A DNA stretch of 55,976 nucleotides from contig JAKLHY010000051.1 in the NCBI GenBank assembly GCA_022709905.1, positions 1 to 55,976 of the forward strand, in the 5' to 3' direction. Below are positions 32,602 through 42,100 of the stretch, one piece after another. The stretch is from Verrucomicrobiota bacterium. Lineage in GTDB: Bacteria; Verrucomicrobiota; Verrucomicrobiia; Limisphaerales; UBA1319. The notes below the pieces were generated by a model, which saw only the letters and a program-made list of their open reading frames with translations, was not told the origin of the DNA and made no database searches. Made by a program: the position numbers and the translations under genes. The stretch's first letter is position 1. Each line of letters begins with the position of its first letter.

Positions 32602-34024
32602 ATGACTACCAGACCGACGCAAGACAGCGAAATCATGCTAGACCGTAACACTCTCGACGCGCTCCGAACCCGCTTGCGGGGTCCGCTCCTGCTTCCTGGC
32701 GAACCCGGCTACGATGACGCGCGCTCCCTGTGGAACGCGATGATCGACAAGCGACCCGCCCTGATCGCACGCTGCCTTGGCGTGGCCGATATCGTGACGG
32801 GCGTCAACTTCGCCCGCGAGCAGGGCCTCCCGCTGTCCATCAAGGGCGGTGGTCACAACATTGCCGGCCTGGCCGCGTGTGACGACGGACTGATGCTCAA
32901 CCTGTCGCTCATGCGGGGAGTGTGGGTGGACCCAGCCGCCCGCACCACCCGCGCCCAGGCCGGTTGCCTGCTGGGCGACCTGGACCGCGAGACTCAGGTC
33001 CACGGCTTGGCCGCAGTGCAGGGCTTTGTCTCGAACACGGGCATCGCCGGCCTCACGCTGGGTGGTGGGTTCGGTTACCTCACCCGCCAATTTGGCTGGA
33101 GCTGCGACACCGTCCGCGCGATGGAGGTCGTGACGGCGGAGGGGCGCGTGGTGCGCGCCAGCAAACGGGAGAACAGTGATCTGTTCTGGGCGCTACGCGG
33201 GGGTGGCGGTAACTTCGGGGTGGTGACCAGCTTCGAGTACCAACTTTATCCGGTCGGGCCGGAGGTGATGGCCGGCGCGATTGCCTGGCGTGCCGAAGAC
33301 GCGCGCGACGTACTCGAGATGTACCGCAATCTCGCCGAACAAGCGCCACCGGAACTCACCCTGCGTCGCGGTGTTGCGCCGGGCCCCGCCGGCACCCTGG
33401 CTGCCCAGGGATATTCATGGCCAACCCATCGTCGCCCTCTTCATCTGTCATTCGGGATCCATCGAGGAGGGCGAGAAGTTGGTTGCTCCGATCAAGAGCT
33501 TCGGCACCCCGGTCGGCGACGTGATCCAGCGGCGACCCTATGTGTCGCAGCAGGGCATCCTCGACGCGGCCCAACCGAAGGGTCGGCGCTATTACTGGAA
33601 ATCCGAGTACCTGCCCAAGCTCGAACCGGACCTGCTCGCGCAGGTCATCGAGCACGCCGGGCGCATCGTCTCCCCGCATTCGGCGATCATCCTCTTCCCG
33701 CTCGATGGCGCGCTCAACCGGCTCCCGGAAGATCACTCCCCGGTGGGCAACCGGGACGCCACCTTGGTGATTAACATCGCGGCCTCGTGGGAACAAGCCC
33801 AGGACGACGCGGCGAACATCGAGTGGGCGCGCGCGGCGTGGCGGGACCTGCGCCGCTTCTCGGCCGGCGGCACCTATGTCAATTTCCTGACCGAAGAGGA
33901 AGGCGACGAGCGTATCCACGCCGTCTATGGGAAACACTACGACCGACTCGTGGAGATCAGGACTCGGTGGGACCCGGGGAACCTGTTCCGGACGAACAAG
34001 AACATCGCGCCACGGGCAGCCTGA
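32602..34024 (+). pseudogene. BBE-like FAD-linked oxidoreductase, frameshifted paralogue
   Basis: Tandem paralogue of the preceding flavoprotein. The first ~260 residues are intact (IWNAM-like SLWNAMIDKRPALIARCLG, GGGHNIAGLAACDDG, GIAGLTLGGGFGYLTRQFG). Near 33381-33383 the frame breaks: the reading LTLRRGVAPGP continues correctly only in the next frame as APPAPWLPRDIHGQPIVALF and runs to NLFRTNKNIAPRAA at 34024. One extra G in the GGG run explains the shift exactly. Either a recent inactivation or a sequencing error; the rest of the gene shows no other damage. Start at 32602 supported by AGAGGA. Confidence 0.85.
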
Positions 34025-34143
34025 GAATAGAGGGGCAAATCATGTCGGTTCGCCAACATTCACCACTTCGCTTCCCTTCGCCCCGATGCTTCCGGGCGGG
34101 TGGTTCGTCGGCTATTCAGGAAAAAACTCAGGGGAAAACGAAA

Positions 34144-35052
34144 ATGTCGTGGCTCGAACGAATCGGCGCTCGGCGCCGTACCCGCCCATCGGGCGTGGCT
34201 CTGATCCTCAGCCTCGGGTTAGCTCTCTCGGTCGGCCTAGCTCCCGCCGGGGTGATGGCGGATGTCGCCACCTCCGCCAAAACCACCCCGGATTTCTCCG
34301 CCGCACTTGGCGTCGATTTGCCACACACCGATGGTTTTGGACTCCAACCCAAACCGCCCGCCTTTACCAAGGAGGAAAGTGATCGGCTCTTCGCCGAAGG
34401 CAAGCAAGCCTGCGACGGTCCCTGCGTCACGCCCTTCGGCGCGGTGCTGGGCGTCGCTGATGGAGCCGAAGGCCGTTCCAACTGCGTCACAACCTGCATT
34501 CGGCCAGAGTATTCCTTTCTCGACCGGGCCTCGGGTGCTGTCTCGGTACACGCGGACGATCCCAAGCAGGAGAACCTCCAGTACATCGGCGTGACCTATC
34601 AGTGCGTGGAATACGCCCGCAAATGGTGGATGAAAAATCAAGGCATTACCTTCGGCAGCATCGACAGCGCCCACGAGATTCTGTACCTGACCGAAGGGAA
34701 AAATCTTGAAACTCAGCAAGCGTTTCCCCTGGCCCGCTCTATCAACGGCACCGCCCGGCGACCGCCTCGGCGCGGGGATTTAGTGATTTATTACCCCGAC
34801 CGGGCCGATCCCGAATGGCGCCACGGCCATGTCGCCGTGGTGGTGGCGGTGGATCGGGACCAAGGCAGCGTCGCGTTGGCGGAAGAGAACTACGACAACC
34901 AGCCCTGGCAAAATCCGCAGGCGTTCGCGCGCCAGATCCGACTGTTCGAGGTGGGCGGGCGCTACACGCTGCTGGACGTGCCACCAACCGCTAACCGAAA
35001 CCCCGAAGGTGGCCGCATCGCCGGTTGGCTGTATCCGCTGGCGGAGCAGTGA
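34144..35052 (+). CDS. Exported CHAP-domain amidase/peptidase
   Basis: 302 residues from ATG 34144 (AGGGGAAA upstream). Signal peptide RPSGVALILSLGLALSVGLA followed by Ala-rich cleavage region. The C-terminal CHAP (NlpC/P60-like) domain has Cys in GVTYQCVEYARKWWMK, His in WRHGHVAVVVAV and the EENYDNQPW element; this pattern resembles the amidase half of glutathionylspermidine synthetase/amidase. Several additional Cys pairs (KQACDGPCVTPF; RSNCVTTCIRP) suggest disulfides in the periplasm. Likely cleaves an amide bond in peptidoglycan peptide or a thiol-polyamine conjugate. Confidence 0.82.
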   Translation: MSWLERIGARRRTRPSGVALILSLGLALSVGLAPAGVMADVATSAKTTPDFSAALGVDLPHTDGFGLQPKPPAFTKEESDRLFAEGKQACDGPCVTPFGAVLGVADGAEGRSNCVTTCIRPEYSFLDRASGAVSVHADDPKQENLQYIGVTYQCVEYARKWWMKNQGITFGSIDSAHEILYLTEGKNLETQQAFPLARSINGTARRPPRRGDLVIYYPDRADPEWRHGHVAVVVAVDRDQGSVALAEENYDNQPWQNPQAFARQIRLFEVGGRYTLLDVPPTANRNPEGGRIAGWLYPLAEQ

Positions 35053-35257
35053 CCGTGCACACGACTCGTCACAATCCTGGAAGGTTCCCGCCAGTGGCTG
35101 GACTCCGAAGGGACTGTGCGCCAGTAGCTGAACGACAAACGGCTAACGGGCTGATTTGGAAGCTAACGGGCATTTAAGGGATCTGCGACTTAACGGTAGT
35201 TAGGCGGTATTGGCAACGTCCTCTTTATCAATCTTTTGTTAAACGGAGAATTAGGCT

Positions 35258-35789
35258 ATGAGAAAGCTCAACGTAATTATCAATTGTACTTTCAATTCTG
35301 GCTTATTTCTTCTTTTCCACTTCGCCAGAGAAGGTGAAAGTTGGCATTTTTGCGTTGCTCTTCTTTGGCGTGATTGGCTTTGCTATGTTCTGGGCCTCAC
35401 CAGTCTCCAACAAAGAAGCTTCTGGTGATGCACAACCACCCCCTATCGCTGACCGTGATCAGATCGGCGACGGTGAGACGTTACAGGCGCTGAAAATGGT
35501 TGGCGTTGATTTTAGTGTTGGAGAAATAACTCTGAAAGAATGGCTCAACAACAGCGACACATTGTATCCGGTCATCAGTATTGAGCTGCTGAAATTGCTA
35601 AGAGGAAAACGACTTACACGCCCGGTCTACTTGGATGTCATTGTATATCACTATGAGCAGGCTGCAGATTCTGCATCGCCAAGCAGAACAGATACCGTCG
35701 ATCTCGCCCGCCTCAAAACTGCCGTGATTATGAGTTACAACACGCGGTATGGAATAGTTGTAACGGATTTTGACGCGCTAATACGATGA
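35258..35789 (+). pseudogene. Small two-helix membrane protein, probably frameshifted near its start
   Basis: The longest clean frame starts at a GTG (35334) inside a hydrophobic region with no ribosome site. A better start is the ATG at 35258 with GGAG upstream (MRKLNVII), but that frame breaks near 35274-35283; the next frame then reads LSIVLSILAYFFFSTSPEKV and continues VGIFALLFFGVIGFAMFWA. Joined, they give two N-terminal helices and a soluble domain (ALKMVGVDFSVGEITLKEWL; RPVYLDVIVYHYEQAA). Function not recognised. AT-richer than neighbours. The preceding gap 35053-35257 holds only short ctaacggg-type motifs. Confidence 0.45.
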
Positions 35790-35848
35790 CTAAGAAACAA
35801 GCTGCTGCAGATACATTTCGCATAGCAGTTTTTGAGATGCGTTGAAGT

Positions 35849-35873
35849 AAAAAACCCCGCCGCTTGCGGCGGG
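35849..35873 (-). terminator. Intrinsic-terminator-like hairpin (minus-strand orientation)
   Basis: Stem cccgccg (35856-35862) and cggcggg (35867-35873) with loop cttg; an A6 run at 35849-35854 gives a U-tract when read on the minus strand. No minus-strand gene lies just to its right, so its direction is puzzling; it may mark a lost gene or antisense transcript. Confidence 0.55.
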
Positions 35874-35918
35874 ACATCCTGAGCAACTTTCGTGAATTGC
35901 TTGAGAGGAGGATGGGAT

Positions 35919-36752
35919 ATGCGAACAGATAGTCCGATTGTTCCAGGTGCCAAACTTGAGAAGCTGGCAGATGATTTCGAGTTCACCGAAGGACCAACTG
36001 CCGATGCTGAAGGCAACATCTTTTTCACCGATCAACCTAATAATCGCATTCTGAAGTGGAGCATAGTCGGTCAGTTGTCTTTATTTCTCCAACCTTCTGG
36101 CCGCGCCAATGGTCTTTGCTTTGATCACCAAGGTAATCTCATCGCCTGCGCTGATGAGAAAAATGAACTTTGGTCTATTAGTCCAGATGGCCAGATAACA
36201 GTATTGGTCAAGGATTATCAGGGAAAGCTGCTCAATGGCCCAAACGATCTTTGGGTGCGGCCAGATGGCGGCATTTACTTCACCGACCCCTATTACCAAC
36301 GCGATTACTGGACGCGCGGTACAATGGAGCAGGACGGCCAACACGTTTACTACCTTACGCCAGATCGCAAAATTGTTACCCGTGTGACCACCGATCTGGA
36401 AAAGCCTAACGGTATTATTGGTGCTCCCGATGGTAAGACGCTTTATATTGCCGATATCGGTGTGGGTAAAACCTATGCTTACGACATCCAACCGGACGGT
36501 TTGCTAACAAATAAGCGACTTTTCTGCACGCTCGGCTCCGATGGAATGACGCTCAATAGCGAAGGTAGCGTTTATCTCACCGGCAACGGCGTGATGGTTT
36601 TTAATCAAGCTGGCCAACAGATTGAGCATATTGACATACCTGAAGGATGGACTGCCAACGTCACTTTCGGCGGTAAGGACTGTGATCTGCTTTTCGTTAC
36701 AGCAAGCAAAAGTATTTACAGCCTGAAGATGCGGGTTAGAGGAGTGCGGTAG
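35919..36752 (+). CDS. SMP-30/gluconolactonase/LRE-like beta-propeller protein
   Basis: 277 residues from ATG 35919 (GAGGAGG upstream). Six-bladed propeller of the SMP-30/gluconolaconase family: LADDFEFTEGPTADAEGNIF (metal-binding Glu in the EGP motif), NGLCFDHQGNLIACAD, LNGPNDLWVRPDGGIYFTDP (Asn/Asp metal ligands), EKPNGIIGAPDGKTLYIAD and GSDGMTLNSEGSVYLT. Members hydrolyse lactones such as glucono-1,5-lactone with a divalent cation. No signal peptide. It is AT-richer than the backbone, with no operon partner. Confidence 0.92.
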   Translation: MRTDSPIVPGAKLEKLADDFEFTEGPTADAEGNIFFTDQPNNRILKWSIVGQLSLFLQPSGRANGLCFDHQGNLIACADEKNELWSISPDGQITVLVKDYQGKLLNGPNDLWVRPDGGIYFTDPYYQRDYWTRGTMEQDGQHVYYLTPDRKIVTRVTTDLEKPNGIIGAPDGKTLYIADIGVGKTYAYDIQPDGLLTNKRLFCTLGSDGMTLNSEGSVYLTGNGVMVFNQAGQQIEHIDIPEGWTANVTFGGKDCDLLFVTASKSIYSLKMRVRGVR

Positions 36753-36782
36753 AAGCACGCTTCTGAATAGCCAATTTTCCTT

Positions 36783-36917
36783 CTGTAAATTTTCCTGTGA
36801 TCCGAACGATGGGGTGGGCAGGTGAAGTGAAAATCGCTTAGCAGGATCAAGGGGTTGGATGCGGCTGACGCCCTAGCCCCGCGCTGCCAACCCTCGCCAT
36901 TACAGGAAAATTTACAG
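36783..36917. mobile_element. 135-bp element with 16-bp perfect terminal inverted repeats (MITE-like)
   Basis: ctgtaaattttcctgt (36783-36798) is the exact reverse complement of 36902-36917. The ~100 bases between are GC-rich, unlike the AT-rich surroundings, and code for nothing. Inside each arm acagg occurs twice. Flanks share ccaat near both ends but no clean target duplication. Consistent with a small non-autonomous element. Confidence 0.5.
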
Positions 36918-36948
36918 GACCAATCTTTTAAAAGTTTGAGTGTGAAGC

Positions 36949-37644
36949 ATGAAAGACCTGTTTGAAAAGCTTATAGGATTAATTCCCACTTATCTTGATG
37001 ATCTTTTCAGTCTGTTATCAGGTCCAAAACGTTTCATCGCCGAGCGTATTGCTGGTAATGAACCAGTAATGGAAAAAGCTTTGGTCTTTCTGGCCGTCTC
37101 ATTTTTTATATCATGGATATTGAACATTTCTTTGATTCGAGGTGACCCCTTTCTTGAACTTGGGTCTGATGCCATTTTCGTTCTTATTTACGTATCGGCA
37201 TATGGAGGTGTTCTTTATTCTGCTTGGCGTATTGTAGGAGGTAGATCTGAGTTTAAAAAAGTCTTGACAATAAATTTTTATTACTCTGGTATCTTAAAAC
37301 TTATGATGTCATTTGTATTTCTAGGCACGATGGGAGCAATAAGAATCAGTGACCCTGCTTTATATAAAGACATTTTCGATTCTGCTTATAGTGGAGGTAT
37401 TGCAACATTTTTAATAAATAATAAACAACAATTGCTTCAAAACACAGGCTATCGACTTTCGATAATGGTTCAGTTCGTAGGATTTAGTGCGATGTTGGCT
37501 TGGATATTTGTTGGGTGGGGTGCTTATAGGGAATTAAATCAACTATCGAGGCTTCAGTCATTTGCGGCAGGTTTATTATTTATCCTATTTTGCCTGCCTG
37601 TAACGGCACTAATGTTTCTCATAGCAAATTCCTTGGTAAAGTAA
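36949..37644 (+). CDS. Multi-pass membrane protein (Yip1-like?)
   Basis: 231 residues with an amphipathic N terminus (FEKLIGLIPTYLDDLFSLLS) and about five membrane helices, including ALVFLAVSFFISWILNISLI, AIFVLIYVSAYGGVLYSAW, ILKLMMSFVFLGTMGAI, FVGFSAMLAWIFVGW and FAAGLLFILFCLPVTALMFL. The layout and the SGPKRFIAER segment before the first helix resemble bacterial Yip1-domain proteins, but the match is weak. Function unknown. AT-rich and isolated between the MITE-like element and a frameshifted oxidoreductase. Confidence 0.6.
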   Translation: MKDLFEKLIGLIPTYLDDLFSLLSGPKRFIAERIAGNEPVMEKALVFLAVSFFISWILNISLIRGDPFLELGSDAIFVLIYVSAYGGVLYSAWRIVGGRSEFKKVLTINFYYSGILKLMMSFVFLGTMGAIRISDPALYKDIFDSAYSGGIATFLINNKQQLLQNTGYRLSIMVQFVGFSAMLAWIFVGWGAYRELNQLSRLQSFAAGLLFILFCLPVTALMFLIANSLVK

Positions 37645-37677
37645 GTTCTTGAAAAATTTATCACGAGGAGAGAAATG

Positions 37678-38327
37678 ATGAAAATCGGCATTCTCGGCAC
37701 AGGCGACGTAGGCCAGGCTCTCGGAATTGGCTTTGCCAATCTCGGCCACGACGTGAAAATGGGTTCGCGAGATCCCAATCAGGAAAAAGTCAAGGACCGG
37801 GTCAATAAAGCGGGATCAAAAGCATCAGCCGGTACGTTCGCGGAAGCGGCCGCTTACGGCGAGCTTGCGGTGCTGTGCTGTACACGATTTGGACCGGTGC
37901 GGAAAACGCCATCCGGCTGGCCAATCCGCGCAATCTGGCCGGTAAAGTGGTGATAGATACCACTAATCCGCTGGATTTTTCCGAGGGTATACCGCCCAAG
38001 CTCGCTGTCGGACATACGGACTCCGCCGGCGAACACATCCAGCGTTGGTTGCCGGATTCCCATGTGGTCAAGGCCTTCAATATCGTGGGCAGTCCGCACA
38101 TGTTCAAACCGGAATTCCCCGGAGGTCCACCGGACATGTTCATTTGCGGCAACGACGATCAAGCCAAAGCAACGGTGACTGACCTGCTCAAGGCGTTTGG
38201 CTGGTCGGTCATCGACATTGGCGACATTGAATGCGCCCGGTATCTCGAACCGCTAGCGATGGTCTGGATTCGTCACTTTTTCCGCATCAATTCCGTCGAT
38301 CACGCCTTCAAATTGTTGCGTAAATAA
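37678..38327 (+). pseudogene. F420-dependent NADP-oxidoreductase-like (NpdG-type) protein, frameshifted
   Basis: Two overlapping frames make one Rossmann protein of ~215 residues. The first (from ATG 37678, GAGGAG upstream) gives MKIGILGTGDVGQALGIGF and GHDVKMGSRDPN and is in frame until AYGELAVLC. The second resumes within the slippage-prone tract tgctgtgctgt (37871-37881) as TIWTGAENAIRLANPRNLAG, VVIDTTNPLDF and continues to the end. Such proteins bind NADP(H) and reduce a flavin/deazaflavin or imine-like substrate. One deleted or two extra bases explain the break; it may be an error in the tgctg repeat. Confidence 0.8.
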
Positions 38328-38371
38328 GTCTTGGGGTAACCGTTCCTTTGAGGTTAAAGGAGTCCTGCGAC

Positions 38372-39433
38372 ATGCGTTACAAACTCTTCGGTAATAGCGG
38401 TCTGCGCGTTTCAGAGTTATGTCTTGGCGCCATGACCTTCGGTGAGGAATGGGGCTGGGGCGCTTCCAAGGAGGAAAGCCGCCAGCTTTTCGACGCCTTC
38501 GTACAGGCAGGCGGTAATTTCATCGATACCGCCAACCATTACACCAGCGGCACCAGTGAAAAATACGTGGGTGAATTCATCGCCGCCGAGCGGGAACGCT
38601 TCGTACTCGCCACCAAGTACTCCCTGAATGGGCGCCCTGACGATCCCAACGGCGGCGGCAATCACCGCAAGAGCATGGTGCAGGCGCTCAACGCCAGTCT
38701 GAAACGGCTCGGCACCGACTATATCGACCTTTATTGGCTGCACGCCTGGGATTTCATGACGCCCGTCGAGGAGGTCATGCGGGCCTTCGACGATCTGGTC
38801 CGCGCTGGCAAGGTGCTGTACATCGGCATTTCAGACGCGCCCGCCTGGATCGTGTCCCGCGCCAATACGCTGGCGGAACTGCGCGGCTGGAGTTCGTTCG
38901 TGGGCTTGCAAATCCAGTACAGCCTGATCGAGCGCACCCCTGAGCGTGATTTGTTGCCCATGGCGCGAGCCTTGGATATCGCCGTGACCGCCTGGGGACC
39001 GCTAGGCGGCGGTCTGCTCACCGGCAAATACAATCCCGAAGCCGATAAAAACGCTGCCGCGGATGCCCGCTATTCCGTCAGTCCCTGGGGTCAGGAAATG
39101 ATGCACGACCGTAATCTCGGCATCGCCGCCGTAGTGGTCAAACTGGCCGGGAAACTGGGCCGCACGCCCTCGCAAGTAGCGATTAACTGGGTGCGACAGC
39201 AAAAGCGGAGCGTCATCATTCCCATTCTCGGCGCGCGCAAGCTCTCCCAGCTTCAGGACAATCTGGTGTGCCTGGATTTCACGTTGACCGACGAGCAGAT
39301 ACAGCGGCTGGATGTGGCCAGCGCCATCGAACTCGGTTTCCCGCACGACTTCCTGAGTCAGGAAGGTGTCCAGCAGGTCCTTTATGGCAACACCTTGCCA
39401 TTGATTGACCATCATCGCCGTCCTCCCGGTTAA
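38372..39433 (+). CDS. Aldo/keto reductase
   Basis: 353 residues from ATG 38372 (AAAGGAG upstream). AKR fold with Asp and Tyr in FIDTANHYTSG, Lys in LATKYSLN, His in YWLHAWDF and cofactor-binding IIPILGARKLSQLQDNL. Resembles YajO/YhdN-like reductases and is not closely similar to the AKR at 17997. It precedes the starch-binding amylase by 26 bp. Substrate not assignable. Confidence 0.93.
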   Translation: MRYKLFGNSGLRVSELCLGAMTFGEEWGWGASKEESRQLFDAFVQAGGNFIDTANHYTSGTSEKYVGEFIAAERERFVLATKYSLNGRPDDPNGGGNHRKSMVQALNASLKRLGTDYIDLYWLHAWDFMTPVEEVMRAFDDLVRAGKVLYIGISDAPAWIVSRANTLAELRGWSSFVGLQIQYSLIERTPERDLLPMARALDIAVTAWGPLGGGLLTGKYNPEADKNAAADARYSVSPWGQEMMHDRNLGIAAVVVKLAGKLGRTPSQVAINWVRQQKRSVIIPILGARKLSQLQDNLVCLDFTLTDEQIQRLDVASAIELGFPHDFLSQEGVQQVLYGNTLPLIDHHRRPPG

Positions 39434-39459
39434 ATATTAATTGCAGCGAGGTTATAGCC

Positions 39460-42090
39460 ATGCCGCTCATCGTCCATTTCAAAAAACCCAGTGATTGGCG
39501 CAATACCGTCAACATCCATTATTGGGACACCACTCCGGTCATTCCCCAAACGACGTGGCCGGGCGTGGCCATGACCGCCGAAGGAAACGACTGGTTTATC
39601 TATACGTTCGAGACCGCCGAAGCCGCCAGCCTCATCTTCAACGATAGCGCGGGACGACAGACGGGGAATCTTCGGCGCGAGCGGCTGGGCTGGTTCTACA
39701 CCAACAACCAGTGGTACGACGAAAGCCCGGAGCGGCCGCGAATCCCGGTGATTACGGCCTCCCCAGCCGCACGGACTTATCTGACTCCGCAGCAGGTTGA
39801 TTTGGAGGGAACCAATCGGGACGACGTGATTTATTACACCACCGACGGTACGACGCCAACCCTTTCATCTCCGGTGTATGCCGCACCCATCGAGGTCGCC
39901 CAATCGACTACCCTGATGGCCTTTGGGGTGAATTCGGCAGGTGATATGGGGGTTATCAGCACTTTTCGCTACACCATTGATCCCAACGCCGATCTGGAGC
40001 GGCCCACCATAACCGCCAGCATTACCGATGGAACCTATGAAAATCCCATCTCAGTCGTTTTTACCCTTCGTGACAATCGGCCAGCGCCGGTCGTGGCGTA
40101 TTACACCACGGACGGTTCGACGCCGACGCCCGCCTCGCCGGTCTACGCGCGGGATGATGCAACAGCGGGATTGACGGGAAACCCGATAGCGGTTACGTCC
40201 AGTACGACCCTTCGTTTTCTCGCCGTCGATGGCGCGGGTAACGAAACCCGCCAAAGCTTCTACTACAACATTGGTCCCGTCAGCGCACCGACAGATTTCC
40301 GGGAAGAAACGATTTATTTCCTGATCACTACCCGGTTTTACGATGGCGATCCCGACAATAATTACTTTTGTCGCGACCGGATCAGGTTCAATTCCGTAAC
40401 CGGGCAGGCCGAAGACCCGCACTGGCGCGGGGATTTCCGAGGGCTGATCGAGAAACTCGATTACATTCGCGATCTCGGCTTCACCGCCATTTGGATCACG
40501 CCGCCGATTGAAAACCGCAGTGGTCTCGATTACCACGGTTATCACGGTTACGACTGGACGCGGATCGATCCTCGATTGGAATCGCCGGGCGCTACTTATC
40601 AGGACCTCATCAATGCAGCTCATGCGCGCGGCATCAAGATGATCCAGGATGTAGTCGTCAACCACTCCTCGCAATACGGCATTCGCGGCCAGGCCTGGAT
40701 TGACCATTTGCCGATCAAGTATTACGTGCCCCGAGGCTCGCAACAGGGGCGGGTCAATAACGGTCCTTATCAGGGCAACCTCGGCGATTATCGCAGCCCC
40801 AATCGAGAAGATAACGATAACCCATTAGCCCCCGCCTGGTTCCGGGAGCGACAAACCTCAGACCCGGCGGGGAGCGTTCCGTTGGTCGATCCACGCACTG
40901 GCGCGACCGTGCCGAGTCCGGGTTACGATCCCAACCGGTTCTTCGGCGTGGACGCCAATACCCTCGATCCCGAATGGTATCACCTGCAGGGATTCATGGC
41001 CGGCGGCGATTGGGAAAGCCTGGCGATTCAGACCAAGCATATGGCTGGGGATTGCATCGACCTGGCGACGGAGCAACAGAACGTCAAGGACTACATCATC
41101 AATGCCATCAATCGATATCTGGATATGGGGGTGGACGCGCTGCGCATCGATACCGTCAAGCATCTTTCACGCGATAACCTGCTGGAATATGTCAATGCCT
41201 GGAAGGCGCACAAGCCAGGTTTGTTCGTGTTCGGCGAGAATCTGGTCAAGGGAACCGGCTGGGGCGATTTAGGCGGCGATAACGCCCCCAGTGATCTCCG
41301 GCCCTGGTGGTACACCCGGCTGGGTGATGATCGCCGCAATCCGAATTCAGGCGGCGACTCAGGATTCGCTGTGCTGGATTTTTCCCTGTTTTCCACCTTC
41401 CGGGATAATTTGAGCAGAGGAAGTTTTGGCGGTATCGGTGGTATTGTGGGAATGGATTGGGTGTATGGGGATGCGACTCGGCTGGTCACCTTTTTACAGA
41501 ATCACGACGTCGGCCCTGACAATGATTTCAGATTCCGCTTTCGGGGCGATCAGTGGATGGCCGCCGCCGCGTATAACCTGCTGTGGACGATACGCGGCAT
41601 TCCCTGCCTGTATTACGGCGAGGAAATCGAGTTCATGAAGGGCGCGCCGCAAGACATTATCGGCAACGACGATACCCTGGATACCACCGGGCGCGCTTAT
41701 TTCGGTGATCATCTGTCGGATGAAAACATCGCCGCTACTCAAGCTCATCCACTGTATCAACATATCCGGCGGCTCAATCTCATTCGTGGAAGTATACCCG
41801 CCCTGCAAAAAGCGCCCATGAGCCAGGTTAATGAATGGGGCGGAGCCATGAGCTTTATTCGGGATTACAACAATGGCGAAAGTTACGCTGTTGTGGGTCT
41901 TGCCATGGGCGGCGATCAGGATATTACGGTGGGCAATGTCAGAAACGGCGCTTACGCGGATGCCGTGACCGGCAATAGAATCAATGTGTCCAGCGGCAGC
42001 ATTTCCTTTCATGTCCGAGGCAATTCCGCTGGCATTTATGTGCTGAATGGGCCGGGCAGGATTGGAGAGGATGGGGTGTATCTGAGATAG
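39460..42090 (+). CDS. GH13 alpha-amylase with starch-binding and chitobiase-like C-terminal-type domains at its N terminus
   Basis: 876 residues with no signal peptide. Residues about 1-90 are a starch-binding module of the CBM25/26 kind (VNIHYWDTTPVIPQTTWPG; WFIYTFETAEAASLIFND). Two CHB_HEX/Fn3-associated repeats follow, each with a YYTTDGTTPT or YYTTDGSTPT motif (about 100-175 and 180-275). The GH13 barrel starts about 280: TIYFLITTRFYDGDPDNN, FTAIWITPPIENRSG, region I DVVVNHSSQ, region II ALRIDTVKH, region III FGENLVK, region IV QNHDVGPDN. These modules are normally secreted; here no export signal is seen, so it may act on internal glycogen, or start elsewhere. Third GH13 protein of the window. 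Confidence 0.9.
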   Translation: MPLIVHFKKPSDWRNTVNIHYWDTTPVIPQTTWPGVAMTAEGNDWFIYTFETAEAASLIFNDSAGRQTGNLRRERLGWFYTNNQWYDESPERPRIPVITASPAARTYLTPQQVDLEGTNRDDVIYYTTDGTTPTLSSPVYAAPIEVAQSTTLMAFGVNSAGDMGVISTFRYTIDPNADLERPTITASITDGTYENPISVVFTLRDNRPAPVVAYYTTDGSTPTPASPVYARDDATAGLTGNPIAVTSSTTLRFLAVDGAGNETRQSFYYNIGPVSAPTDFREETIYFLITTRFYDGDPDNNYFCRDRIRFNSVTGQAEDPHWRGDFRGLIEKLDYIRDLGFTAIWITPPIENRSGLDYHGYHGYDWTRIDPRLESPGATYQDLINAAHARGIKMIQDVVVNHSSQYGIRGQAWIDHLPIKYYVPRGSQQGRVNNGPYQGNLGDYRSPNREDNDNPLAPAWFRERQTSDPAGSVPLVDPRTGATVPSPGYDPNRFFGVDANTLDPEWYHLQGFMAGGDWESLAIQTKHMAGDCIDLATEQQNVKDYIINAINRYLDMGVDALRIDTVKHLSRDNLLEYVNAWKAHKPGLFVFGENLVKGTGWGDLGGDNAPSDLRPWWYTRLGDDRRNPNSGGDSGFAVLDFSLFSTFRDNLSRGSFGGIGGIVGMDWVYGDATRLVTFLQNHDVGPDNDFRFRFRGDQWMAAAAYNLLWTIRGIPCLYYGEEIEFMKGAPQDIIGNDDTLDTTGRAYFGDHLSDENIAATQAHPLYQHIRRLNLIRGSIPALQKAPMSQVNEWGGAMSFIRDYNNGESYAVVGLAMGGDQDITVGNVRNGAYADAVTGNRINVSSGSISFHVRGNSAGIYVLNGPGRIGEDGVYLR

Positions 42091-42100
42091 GAGTATTCCC

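Noticed and set aside
33281..34024. Separate gene at the end of the second BBE-like copy
   Set aside because: It is the continuation of the paralogue in the next frame; one extra G explains the break.
35130..35215. Possible further attC site (ggctaac ... gttaggc motifs)
   Set aside because: Core-like motifs are present but I could not find pairing L arms between them.
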